Assembly: GCA_027577415.1 (NCBI GenBank) | Contig: JANBQS010000189.1 | Span: 1 to 27,805, forward strand | Length of the DNA: 27,805 bases | Direction of reading: 5' to 3' | Source: Coemansia sp. RSA 922 | Lineage: Eukaryota > Kickxellomycota > Kickxellomycetes > Kickxellales > Kickxellaceae | In this document: piece after piece, positions 1 through 8,088 of the stretch | Position numbering within the stretch: position 1 is the first letter of the stretch | Layout of the letters: every line of letters starts with the position of its first letter | Program-made: the position numbers and the translations under genes | Notes under the pieces: model-generated | Database searches by the model: none | The model's input: the letters and a program-made list of their open reading frames with translations, nothing else | Told to the model about the DNA's origin: nothing

Positions 1-2
1 AC

Positions 3-1196
3 AAGGGTCGTAACGTCTTTGATGATATGGGCCGTCGCGACGAGCACTTTTTCATGCATGAAAATAGTACGCCAGAGAACCCTGTCGTTATGCGCTATAC
101 CTACTACCAGGAGTCCAAGGAGCGGCGTACGAGGAAATTCCGCAAGATCAGGAACAAGGTCAAGCGCAGCTTCCCCGGCAACGATATCCAGAAGGCGGAG
201 AATAGGCTGGCGAAGTATGACGGTACATCGTTGATTGCGGACAAGTTCAAGGCATACGTTGAGACACGTGCGAGGGAGGGGCCTTTGCTGAGCGAGTTCT
301 ATAGCAAGACGCCTACTAAGCACGACAAGTCCACCCACCAGATCAAAAAGGACAAGCCCGAGAGCTATACGCCCAAGGCGTATCCGTTCTTCCGTAAGCT
401 CAAGCTGTCGGCGTATATCAACAAGCAGCAGGCGGATAGTCGTTTGGTCAAGAATATCCGCAAAAAGTTCAGCATGCCTCTCAAGCCTGACGAGTCTGGT
501 AAGCTGACTATACTCGGCGAGCCTGGAGAGCCTAGTATCAAGCGCGACGACCCTCGAATGGATCCAGTCATTAATGTGGGCAACTGGTCGGCGTCGATGG
601 TCAACTATCAGGAGCCTATTCGCGGCAAAAGCTGGCGTTCTATGCTCAAGCGCTGTGGCTTGCCGGTGTTTTTGGTCAACGAGTTTCGTACGTCGTGCAT
701 CTGTCCAAAGTGCAACTCTCCGCTAGAGAAGTTTTTGGATGTCGACAATCCTCGGCCCCAGCAGCGTAAGAAGCGTCCAAGGGTATTGTGCCATGGTCTT
801 CTGAGGTGTACCAACCAGAACTGTTTGAAGACTGTGGCCGTTAATACTGATATGGACGTGGACGGCGCTGGGGGCAATGAGGTGGCCGAGGCTAAGAAGG
901 CGGCGGTCGTGGCTAAAAACGCGGATGCAGCGAAGAAGGCGGCCAAGGGTGCAGACGACAAGACTTCGAGGAATTTTAATCGGAATATGGCGGCGGTGCT
1001 AAACTTTAGGAGGATTTTGGTTAGCTTGCGAGAGACTGGCGATATTCCGGAGAACTTTAAGCGTGGGACTCCAAAGGATATAGCGGTGAAGAATGGGCCT
1101 AGAAATTCAGGTGCTGCGACTGTGGGTTCTGCGAGTACTGCCAAGAAAAAGCCGATGAGGAAACAGCCGCCATCTAAGCGCTTGAAGCAGGCCTGA
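3..1196 (+). CDS. Fanzor-type (eukaryotic TnpB-like) RNA-guided nuclease, 5' partial
   Basis: The frame is open to the left window edge, so the first in-frame ATG (27) is internal and the N-terminal part is missing. What is seen: an Asp-x-Gly-Arg-Arg-Asp motif at 24-41, matching the DPGRRD-like RuvC-I motif of Fanzors; a basic Lys/Arg-rich middle; a Gly-x-Trp-Ser segment near 580; VNEFRTS with Glu at 681-683; then a zinc ribbon with Cys codons at 696, 702, 711, 807 and 822 (CPKC ... CTNQNC). An Ala/Lys-rich insertion of about 45 residues follows, then NRNMAAVLNF at 978-1007, where TnpB/Fanzor proteins normally have NRDxNAxxN. The last catalytic Asp is therefore Asn here (984-986). The tail is rich in Lys/Arg, like a nuclear localisation signal. 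Family knowledge: Fanzors are transposon-associated nucleases guided by an omega RNA. I infer an old or inactivated copy; the family call is fairly secure, activity is doubtful. Confidence 0.75.
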   Translation, partial: KGRNVFDDMGRRDEHFFMHENSTPENPVVMRYTYYQESKERRTRKFRKIRNKVKRSFPGNDIQKAENRLAKYDGTSLIADKFKAYVETRAREGPLLSEFYSKTPTKHDKSTHQIKKDKPESYTPKAYPFFRKLKLSAYINKQQADSRLVKNIRKKFSMPLKPDESGKLTILGEPGEPSIKRDDPRMDPVINVGNWSASMVNYQEPIRGKSWRSMLKRCGLPVFLVNEFRTSCICPKCNSPLEKFLDVDNPRPQQRKKRPRVLCHGLLRCTNQNCLKTVAVNTDMDVDGAGGNEVAEAKKAAVVAKNADAAKKAAKGADDKTSRNFNRNMAAVLNFRRILVSLRETGDIPENFKRGTPKDIAVKNGPRNSGAATVGSASTAKKKPMRKQPPSKRLKQA

Positions 1197-1239
1197 GCTA
1201 CATCCATACATCCATGTCTAGCACAGAAAATCTGACGGG

Positions 1240-1308
1240 GTTAAAGCCTCGTTAACATGCTTTACGTACGCTATGTATGGTCCCAACTTTCGACGGTCAA
1301 AAGTTGGG
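1240..1308. repeat. Small inverted repeats just downstream of the Fanzor-like ORF
   Basis: A perfect 9-bp hairpin, CCCAACTTT at 1282-1290 and AAAGTTGGG at 1300-1308, encloses a 9-nt loop. Upstream lies a shorter one, GTTAA at 1240-1244 and TTAAC at 1252-1256. It starts 44 bases after the Fanzor-like stop codon. In TnpB/Fanzor elements the guide (omega) RNA and the right element end lie at or after the 3' end of the ORF, so this could be a remnant of either. It could equally be a chance structure or part of the promoter of the next gene. Confidence 0.35.
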
Positions 1309-1498
1309 TCGCAAGATGATGCACTAGGGCCCATTGCAAGAGGAACCGAACCTCCTTTTCTTTTGGCTACTGGTGACGTCGGGGGCTGGCTCAATCAGCA
1401 GTTATTTCTTTTTCTTCTGGAAACGCACTACTTTCAATTCTTTTTTGTCGTTTCTTTCTTTAATTCTTTTTTATTTTTTATTTTTCCAAAACACAACG

Positions 1499-2968
1499 AT
1501 GAGTACTAATGCCAAGAATGACTGTGCCGTTGTCGAGGAGGAGCTTGACGAGGAGCCACGTAGCATCATTCTCAGCATGATTGGACAGTTGAGAAAGGAC
1601 ATGGATTTGTCGCGAATTACCTTTCCGACCTTTGTTCTAGAGCCACGTAGTTTTACTGAGCGTGTCACTGACTTTATGTCTCACCCCGATTTCTTGATAC
1701 AGTACGTTTTGGAATCATAAAAACCTGCCTCCTGTTGTTGTTTGCGGACTTTAAAGTGACTCACAAAAAATTTATATTCTATGTAGGGCCAGCAAATGCG
1801 ACGATCCAGTTCAGCGCTTTATTGGCGTTGTAAAGTACTATATGTCGGGATGGCACATACACCCAAAGGTACGTTATCTCCGTGAGAAGTCACCCCTGTG
1901 TACTCTTAATACAGACAATCGAGTTTTTGATATGCACGCACGCCTCATACAGAACTTTCTATTGACTACCACGTTATTATCTCTGTCTATTTTGTTCCAT
2001 AGGGCGTTAAGAAGCCGTACAACCCCATCTTGGGTGAGTTTTTCCGGTCTAGATACGCATTTGACGACGATACCAGTGCATTTTTCGTTGCCGAGCAAGT
2101 CTCTCACCACCCGCCTATCACCGCCATGTTCTACCACAGCCCCGAGCACCATATTGCCATTGAGGGTGACTTGCGACCGAAGAGCCGCTTCTTTGGTAAC
2201 AGCGTCGGCATGCTTCTCGAGGGCTATGCCAAAGTGCATTTCGGAAAGTGGAACGAGAATTACCAAGTCACCTATCCGAACATGTATGCCCGCGGCATAT
2301 TGTTTGGCAAAATGGTTCTGGAGCTCGGCGAGACGTCCACCGTTACTTGTGTGGAGAGTGACCTGGCCTTTGACGTGGAGTTCAAAACGAAGGGCCTGAT
2401 CTGGGGCACCTATAACCAGATAGCGGGCAAAATCCGACGCATATCGACTAAAGAGGTCCTGTATGAGATATCGGGCAACTGGCAGACCCAGATATTTATC
2501 CTCGACGTGAGGGAGAAGAGAAGGCTGGGGAACTTGGAGCCCACTGTGCTCTTTGACTCTGCGAAGGAGCATGTTGTGCCGCAGCTGGTCGCCTGTGCTG
2601 CGGAGCAGGAGCCGAACGAGTCGCGTAATCTGTGGAAATACGTTACAAAGGCTATTGTCGAGAACAACTTGGATAACGCAACCACTTATAAGAGCGCTAT
2701 TGAGGAGCAGCAGCGCGAGGACGCGAAGCGTAGAGACGCGGCGAAGGAGCGCTTTGTGCCTAGGTTCTTCCAGCTCGAAACCGACGGAAACTACCATCCA
2801 AAGCTTAAAAACATTTCTGAGGACCCTGTCAAGGCCAAAGAGGATATTGTAAATTGGGTGTTTACTAGAAGACCGGACGGACAGCTCCAGAATTTTGACA
2901 AGGCCGAAGATGATCCAATTGTTTTGGCGGCTGGCCTTGCTGCTACAAAGTCACTACCACGTCATTAA
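1499..2968 (+). CDS. Oxysterol-binding protein-related protein (Osh6/Osh7 type), 3 exons
   Basis: Lipid-transfer protein of the OSBP/Osh family, expected to carry sterol or phosphatidylserine in exchange for PI4P at membrane contacts. Model: join(1499..1701, 1787..1868, 2003..2968), 416 residues. Both introns start GTACGT and end TAG, and the reading frame and conserved sequence run through both junctions (YYMSGWHIHPK, then GVKKPYNPILGEFF). The family signature EQVSHHPP lies at residues 126-133, with the PI4P-binding His pair at 130-131. There is no PH domain, ankyrin repeats or FFAT region; the length fits the short Osh4-Osh7 class. N-terminal phrases such as FVLEPRSF and the SGWHIHPKGVKKPYNP run look more like Osh6/Osh7 than Osh4; this subclass call, and hence phosphatidylserine as cargo, is my inference. 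The ATG at 1499 was chosen because it follows a T-rich leader (about 1405-1490) and starts the conserved acidic N-terminus. Confidence 0.9.
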
Positions 2969-3460
2969 TCCATATTATTTTTATATATATACTTTTTTTT
3001 GTTTCTTTGACTTGTGATGTTGGATTGATTTCAGTTACACTGGATCTTTGTAATAAATTCGGGAGTTATGACGATAGAGGTGGCGTCAGCTGTTTCGGGA
3101 GTGTGTGTCTGAGCGCAGCTGAGACGCCTCAAAAAAAAACCTTTGGAATGCGGGATAGTGCACATAACTCATTGTTCAATGTATATACGAGACAAAGCCG
3201 ACTGATGTCTTTTTTTGTTGGGCAGCCATCTACGCAATTGTTAGACAAGCGGCACAGAAGCCGAATAGCTCCGACCACGGCCCCGATTTATTTTCTCTTG
3301 GCATAAAAAAATAAATAGCGGAGGGTCGAGACCTCCTCCTTGTTTAATATATTGCCATATGGACACACAAACCATGCAGCGACTCTGAAACAAGCAAACA
3401 TATACTTTTTCTATTCTATTCTCTTCTCTTCAAGTAACTATATATTATTTTTTTATTACT
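2969..3460. other. Intergenic region, promoter of the following hydrolase; contains inverted repeats
   Basis: No convincing gene is seen in these 492 bases; a 99-codon open frame at 3007-3306 has no recognisable motif. An AT-rich stretch after the upstream stop (2970-3005) probably serves as its 3' end. An imperfect inverted repeat has arms GGCGTCAGCTG (3082-3092) and CAGCTGAGACGCC (3116-3128), pairing 11 bp with a 2-nt bulge. A smaller near-palindrome, GGAGGGTCGAGACCTCC, lies at 3320-3336. Pyrimidine-rich sequence at 3405-3435 directly precedes the next start codon, as in many fungal promoters. Confidence 0.5.
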
Positions 3461-4675
3461 ATGACTGATATTCTTTCAAAATCATTGTTTATCGCAGGGA
3501 TGGTTGCTTCTGCAGCCAGGTCGACTGCTAGTTACTATATCCGTGGTCCGCGTTGTGCTAAATGGTCGCTGTTGTTCCAAATCCGCCGTGACGTAATGTA
3601 CAAGGCCATGTCTCGTAACCTAAAGTCCTCTCCTACTGATGCTGAAATCGAGCAGATTGACTTTGGACTCATCGCCAGGCACAACATGCAGTGGGACCTA
3701 CCTGCATCTGAGGTGCCTGCTGACATGGGTGCATTCCGTGCTGCCAGTATTTTTGTCGCTGATATCGATGTTGACCCAGAGGTGTTTGCTGGTGCTGGGC
3801 CGGCGGAGTCTGGACTGCGGCTACTAGTGGCTCGGGATCTCGAGGAAACTGGTCGCGAGATACCGTATGAGCTTACTGCTCCTATATCCATGCTGGGCGA
3901 CGACCTTGAGCGTGTCTTTAAATGTACTCCGATTGACGAGAACGAAAACATAATATTGTATTTGCATGGCGGCGGATACAAATACGGGTCACCAGCATCT
4001 CATCGCGGTCTCACTGGTCGGCTTTCGGGACTCTCGGGGTTGCGCTGTATATCTATACACTACCGTTTGGCGCCTTTGTACCCGTACCCAGCGCAACTAT
4101 ACGACGGATTCTTGGCATTTGTCTATTTGCTGAAGCAAGGATTCAAGCCACAAAACATTGTTCTGGCTGGAGATAGTGCTGGTGGCAACCTGGCATTATC
4201 CCTGTTTTTATTGTTGAGACACACGGGAATCGCCCACAGTGTATGCGGCCTAGTATTGCTCTCGCCTTGGACAGACCTGGTATCTGATCGTCCTAGTTTG
4301 GAGCGAAACGCGAAATACGATTATCTTACTGGACCACCACTTTTATCTCCATTGGCTCCTGCCCGTTTATTTTATGCTCCTGGCAGAAAATACTCGCAAG
4401 AGTTGATTGATGAAATGTCTCATCCTTTGGTATCGCCGGTTAATGGGAATTTTAAAGATTTTCCACCTACTCTTATCCAAGCTGGAGATAAGGAGGTGTT
4501 GGCGGACGATATTTCCCAGTTTTATGAGAATTTACTCAGAGATAATCCTGACCGTCATGATCGCTTTATCTACGAGTGTTATACTGATATGATTCATGTC
4601 TTTCATCAGTTTTTGGAGCAGGATGATACGGCTGTTGCGTTTGCGAGTGCGGGAAAGTTTATGAAAGGTCTTTAA
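3461..4675 (+). CDS. Alpha/beta hydrolase, hormone-sensitive lipase (HSL) family
   Basis: Probable carboxylester or lipid hydrolase of the HSL/steryl-acetyl-hydrolase superfamily; substrate unknown. Single exon, 404 residues. The oxyanion-hole motif HGGG is at residues 169-172, the nucleophile motif GDSAGG at 237-242 with Ser239, and the probable catalytic His is His379 in the MIHVFHQF segment. The acid residue should lie in AGDKEVLADD (about 341-350); Asp343 or Glu345 are candidates, and I cannot choose between them. Residues 4-25 are mildly hydrophobic and may form a membrane anchor, though this is not a clear signal peptide. Fungal relatives include Say1-like sterol deacetylases, but nothing in this sequence fixes that role. 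The start follows a pyrimidine-rich then AT-rich leader, and no other in-frame ATG precedes the conserved region as well. Confidence 0.85.
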   Translation: MTDILSKSLFIAGMVASAARSTASYYIRGPRCAKWSLLFQIRRDVMYKAMSRNLKSSPTDAEIEQIDFGLIARHNMQWDLPASEVPADMGAFRAASIFVADIDVDPEVFAGAGPAESGLRLLVARDLEETGREIPYELTAPISMLGDDLERVFKCTPIDENENIILYLHGGGYKYGSPASHRGLTGRLSGLSGLRCISIHYRLAPLYPYPAQLYDGFLAFVYLLKQGFKPQNIVLAGDSAGGNLALSLFLLLRHTGIAHSVCGLVLLSPWTDLVSDRPSLERNAKYDYLTGPPLLSPLAPARLFYAPGRKYSQELIDEMSHPLVSPVNGNFKDFPPTLIQAGDKEVLADDISQFYENLLRDNPDRHDRFIYECYTDMIHVFHQFLEQDDTAVAFASAGKFMKGL

Positions 4676-4940
4676 GTTTTTTTATATACTATTAACAAAT
4701 ATGAATATTATATATGGAAATATACATATCCAAATTTTTGTAAAGATGATTTAACATTTTCATGGCCGGTTTTTTTTAATTTTATTTTACAGGAGAGGAT
4801 TTGCGGATTCATCGCTGTTGATAATGAGCTTTATTTTACATACATAGCTTTGAGTACATCACATGAATATTCTTCACCCAGTGCGCAGGAAGCTACTTGT
4901 GTTAAATGCCAATATTTGAACAGTGTTTTATATTATCTAC

Positions 4941-5393
4941 TCAAGCAATGGGCTTAATTTTGAAATGTAACGATATAAGGGACATGATAAGGCACTTGAA
5001 ATCTTGGATCAAATAGTACAATACTCGTAGTCCTTCCGGATCTTGTGTGTTTACAATATCTGACAACGAGCCAATTTTGGCCGTTTCAAAGTTGATTTTG
5101 CGCTTGCCAATTACGATTTCTAGCTGTACTCTCCCGTTTACGTCGTCGCGGCGTGGCCACTTGTCATCGCTCTCGTTCATTATCTCGCTGTCCTCGACGA
5201 TCCTCTTAATCTCATTGAGCATGGTGGGGCTTAGTTTCAAGCTCTTTTCGATTAGGCTGTCGCGTCGGTATTTGGAGTCGTTGGAGTAATTAAGGCGTCC
5301 CTTTTCGTCGATTTCAAACTTGAAGAACTCGTGCCCAAACTTTCCCTTGTGTCCCGAGTAAAAATACATGTAAAACGCGTCAGACTCGGCCAT
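4941..5393 (-). CDS. mago: Mago nashi, exon junction complex core subunit
   Basis: Partner of Y14/RBM8 in the exon junction complex, which locks eIF4A3 onto spliced mRNA in the nucleus and influences export, localisation and decay. The 150-residue product is near the usual 146-150. Conserved stretches are plain: YSGHKGKFGHEFFKFE near the start, SNDSKYRRDSLI, the LEIVIG and KIGSL strands, and the C-terminal DPEGLRVLYYLIQDFKC and LHFKIKPI helices and tail. I chose the ATG at 5393, which begins MAESDAFYMYFYSGHKG as in the family; an in-frame ATG at 5420 would add nine residues (MRYKSSFEK). A TATAAA-like sequence lies between the two ATGs on the minus strand (about 5409-5416). It faces the HSL gene tail-to-tail. 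Its presence excludes S. cerevisiae-like yeasts, which have lost this gene. Confidence 0.95.
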   Translation of the reverse strand: MAESDAFYMYFYSGHKGKFGHEFFKFEIDEKGRLNYSNDSKYRRDSLIEKSLKLSPTMLNEIKRIVEDSEIMNESDDKWPRRDDVNGRVQLEIVIGKRKINFETAKIGSLSDIVNTQDPEGLRVLYYLIQDFKCLIMSLISLHFKIKPIA

Positions 5394-5645
5394 TTTTTCG
5401 AACGAGCTTTTATAGCGCAAGAAAGTAGTTGATTATTGTGTAAAAAAAGAAAGAACAAACCTGTCAAGTGCGATGAGGGTCTGAAAGATCGCCGAATGCT
5501 GTTTGCAATAGGCAACAATCATATTTACTCGGATCGCTTATGGCGATTTTTTTTTGTCAGAATATCATGGATAACTTTGCTATACAAGTGTATATTCCGG
5601 AACTACAGCTGCTTTTTAAACAACATATTTAAACCCAGAAGCATC

Positions 5646-5984
5646 CTACTTCTTCTTCTTCTTGGCCATGGCAGCGCGCTTGCCTTCGCCCTTCTTTGGT
5701 GCGCCCTTTCCACGTGCCCTGCGCTTGTCGATAGCGTTGAGGCGATCGATCTCGTCAATATCATATAGCTTTTCTCCTACTAGACGGCTAAGTCTCGGAA
5801 CCTTAACCATGTTGCGGTCGAGTTGTGAGGGGTAGTACCGCACCATGTTCTCGCCGCGAAAGTTTTGCCGCAAAATGTAATTGCCTGTGCGCTCTCCAGT
5901 TGGATTAAAGGCATTGCCAAATATCTTTGACGACACCTCGGCTACCTTGAGCCTGCGCAAGACCTGTGACGCAGCCCCAGACAT
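5646..5984 (-). CDS. mrps33: Mitochondrial small ribosomal subunit protein mS33
   Basis: Component of the mitochondrial 37S/28S small ribosomal subunit (mS33; Rsm27 in yeast). 112 residues from the ATG at 5984, close to the usual ~105-110. The family core is clear: a leading VLRRLKVAEVSSKIFG helix, FNPTGERTGNYILRQNFRG, and VRYYPSQ. The C-terminus ends in a run of lysines (AMAKKKKK). An in-frame ATG at 6101 would add 39 residues of hydrophobic sequence, but the family normally starts about here, so that extension is probably untranslated leader. It is divergently arranged with the TRAPP gene across a 248-bp shared promoter. Confidence 0.92.
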   Translation of the reverse strand: MSGAASQVLRRLKVAEVSSKIFGNAFNPTGERTGNYILRQNFRGENMVRYYPSQLDRNMVKVPRLSRLVGEKLYDIDEIDRLNAIDKRRARGKGAPKKGEGKRAAMAKKKKK

Positions 5985-6232
5985 TATTCGTATGATAAAA
6001 GCAGAAATAATAAAGAGAAATATAAGAGTGAAGAAAGAAAAATAAAGCCAAATTTGAATTTGAGTAGTTGATAAACTTGCTAAGAGTACTTGCGATTGCA
6101 TCCGTGATCAAATTAATATCACGTGGAGGGTGTTATTGGACGTTTTCTGTCAAAAACGCCTCTCTTCTCTGCTTTTCTTTCGTGTAATTTAAAACCATCC
6201 GTTTCTCTAATATATTCTTAGGCTCTATTCAC
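5985..6232. promoter_or_regulatory. Shared head-to-head promoter of mS33 and TRAPPC5, with CACGTG E-box
   Basis: The 248 bases separate two divergent start codons, so both promoters must lie here. A CACGTG palindrome is at 6120-6125, roughly central. In fungi this hexamer is bound by bHLH factors such as Cbf1 or Pho4; which factor acts here is unknown. Next to the TRAPPC5 start the sequence is pyrimidine-rich (6150-6182). Confidence 0.5.
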
Positions 6233-6883
6233 ATGGCGTCGCAATCGCAGGCGCAAGCACAGGCGCAGATGCACGCACAAAACTTGATGAAATTGGATAA
6301 CAAAACGTCAAAGCGCTCCAACATGCTCTTGGAACAAAACGTATCTCGGCCGCGACGGGACCGAGTCGGACTAGGTGCGTTTGCATTTATGTTTGCCGAG
6401 ATTATTCGGTACTCACAGAACCGCGTCTTGGGTATCCAGGACCTTGAAGCCAAGTTGAGCGAGATCGGACAGCGCGTGGGAGTGCGGATGTTTGAGCTGG
6501 CCATGTGGCGTGAAAAGACGGTTCACCGCGAAACACGAGTACTACAAACCCTAGTGTTTATCAACACAGTTGTCTGGCGCGCGCTGTTTGACAAGCAGGC
6601 GGACTCGCTTGAGCGCAGCACGGAGAGCGACGATGAGTATATGATTACGGATAACGAGCCGGCTATTCTCAAGTACATCTCGGTGCCCAAGGAAATGTCG
6701 TCATTTTCGCCTGGTGCCTTTATCTCGGGTGTTGTCGAGGCTATTGCTCGCTGCTGCCAGTGTCCAGCTCGTGTCACATCGCATGTCGTCCCGGCTGATG
6801 GTCTGCCTTTGAGAACGGTTATCTTGCTAAAGTTTGACAAGGAGGTCATGGACCGCGAGAAGCGCCTTGAGACTGGCAAGTAG
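6233..6883 (+). CDS. trs31: TRAPP complex subunit TRAPPC5/Trs31 (Bet3 family)
   Basis: Core subunit of the TRAPP complexes, the exchange factors for Ypt1/Rab1 (and Rab11-type) GTPases that tether ER-to-Golgi and Golgi vesicles. Single exon, 216 residues. A Gln/Ala-rich N-terminal tail (about residues 3-18) precedes the Bet3-like fold. Family landmarks are GAFAFMFAEIIRYSQNRV, the LEAKLSEIGQRVGVRMFEL helix, VFINTVVWRALFDKQAD, DEYMITDNEP, and near the end CPARVTSHVV and TVILLKFD. These match TRAPPC5 rather than Bet3 or TRAPPC6. The ATG at 6233 is the first in frame after the pyrimidine-rich leader. The stop is followed by an AT-rich spacer to the tafazzin gene. Confidence 0.93.
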   Translation: MASQSQAQAQAQMHAQNLMKLDNKTSKRSNMLLEQNVSRPRRDRVGLGAFAFMFAEIIRYSQNRVLGIQDLEAKLSEIGQRVGVRMFELAMWREKTVHRETRVLQTLVFINTVVWRALFDKQADSLERSTESDDEYMITDNEPAILKYISVPKEMSSFSPGAFISGVVEAIARCCQCPARVTSHVVPADGLPLRTVILLKFDKEVMDREKRLETGK

Positions 6884-7117
6884 CCATATTAAGAAAGAAT
6901 TGTTATTGTTCCTGTGTATAATTTTATTTGTCAAAATACGCTTTCTTACCCTTCTAGAAGATCTTCTACATGGGTTTGTGACTTGTGTGACAGAAAGGCT
7001 TCCGATCCCCACACTTCTCTTCTTCCGCCGTTATTTCGCTGCTCTTTGAATTCAAACGCTCTTTTTATTATTTTTTTTTTAGAATCTTGGTAGCGTATGT
7101 GCCGCTACTGCTGATAA

Positions 7118-8053
7118 ATGAGCGTGACGAACGAAAAGCAGCAGCTTGTAGAACCTCCTGAGTTGCCTCGGCCTGGAGCCAAGGAGCTGATAGACCGGTT
7201 GCCACGCACCAACTGGAGAGAGCGCTCGTTTGCCTACTGGGCGGAAAGACAGCTTTGTGCCAATGATCCATGGTGGCGGCCGCTCAGCTCTGCCGTTGTA
7301 GGCGTATCGACATCAGCTATGAGTCTGTTTCTCGCCCTTGGCTTCCGCAAAGTCGTGGTCGAGGACCTACACAAGCTCACCGACGTCATTGAGGCTCAAC
7401 GCGATCGACCTGTTATCACCATTGCTAACCACGAATCGACAATGGACGATCCGTCTATGTGGGGGATAATGCCGACTAGGATGCGCTGGAACCCAGACTA
7501 TACGCGGTGGACGCTGGGTGCGCAGGAGCTGCTATACAAGAACCCGCCCCTGAACGCATTTTTTGCCTTGGGACAGACCATTCCGACCATCCGCGGCGAC
7601 GGAATATACCAGCTGGCGGTTGAAATTGGCATCCAACGGCTGAAGGAGAACAAGTGGCTCCACGTATTCCCCGAGGGCAAGGTCAACCAGGACGAGTCAA
7701 TAGGGCGGTTCAAGTGGGGCGTAGGCAGGCTAATAATGGAGTCTGAGCGCGTGCCGATAGTTTTACCGATTTTCTATACAGGCATGAAGGAAATAATGCC
7801 GTTGAGTCAGAAAGTGCCAATGCCCAAGCCCAATCCTTTCAAGAGCACTCTGTACTTGAAAGTAGGTGACGAAATCGACTTTACTGCCCAGATTGAAGAG
7901 TGGAAGGGCGCGCGAGCAAAGCTGAGCTCGGAAAAAGAGAAAAACCAATTAGACGAACTTGTTAGAATCGCCGTGGTGGACCGACTGTGGGCTTCTTTAG
8001 ACAGCTTGAAAGATGAATCCACGGCTGCTATCGCACACGGAGCCCTAGACTAG
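7118..8053 (+). CDS. taz1: Tafazzin, cardiolipin/monolysocardiolipin transacylase
   Basis: Phospholipid-lysophospholipid transacylase that remodels cardiolipin at mitochondrial membranes. Single exon, 311 residues (human about 292, yeast 381). The acyltransferase HX4D motif is NHESTMDD, with His105 and Asp110. Further tafazzin features are DDPSMWG, RWTLGAQELLYKNP, the RGDGIYQ segment, and the PlsC-type FPEGKVNQ. The preceding stretch of about residues 55-75 (WWRPLSSAVVGVSTSAMSLF) is the likely membrane-associating segment before the catalytic core. The N-terminus carries no obvious cleavable presequence, as is usual for tafazzins. The C-terminal region (about 255-311) is charged and less conserved. 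Confidence 0.95.
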   Translation: MSVTNEKQQLVEPPELPRPGAKELIDRLPRTNWRERSFAYWAERQLCANDPWWRPLSSAVVGVSTSAMSLFLALGFRKVVVEDLHKLTDVIEAQRDRPVITIANHESTMDDPSMWGIMPTRMRWNPDYTRWTLGAQELLYKNPPLNAFFALGQTIPTIRGDGIYQLAVEIGIQRLKENKWLHVFPEGKVNQDESIGRFKWGVGRLIMESERVPIVLPIFYTGMKEIMPLSQKVPMPKPNPFKSTLYLKVGDEIDFTAQIEEWKGARAKLSSEKEKNQLDELVRIAVVDRLWASLDSLKDESTAAIAHGALD

Positions 8054-8088
8054 ACTTTTTTGTTTAGAAAGTATTCAATTAGACGCAT

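Noticed and set aside
608..1207. 199-codon open frame antisense to the Fanzor-like gene
   Set aside because: It is a shadow of the coding strand with no motif; the plus frame has the zinc ribbon and RuvC motifs.
1874..2797. 307-codon open frame antisense to the Osh-like gene
   Set aside because: The plus strand carries the OSBP signature across properly spliced exons; the antisense frame has no recognisable feature.
3007..3306. 99-codon open frame between the Osh-like and hydrolase genes
   Set aside because: Composition looks random and it contains the inverted repeat; there is no motif to support coding.
5985..6101. 39-residue hydrophobic extension of mS33
   Set aside because: It reads like AT-rich leader, and the family starts at about the ATG at 5984.
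6884..7117. Possible tRNA between TRAPPC5 and tafazzin
   Set aside because: No A and B box pair or cloverleaf could be found.
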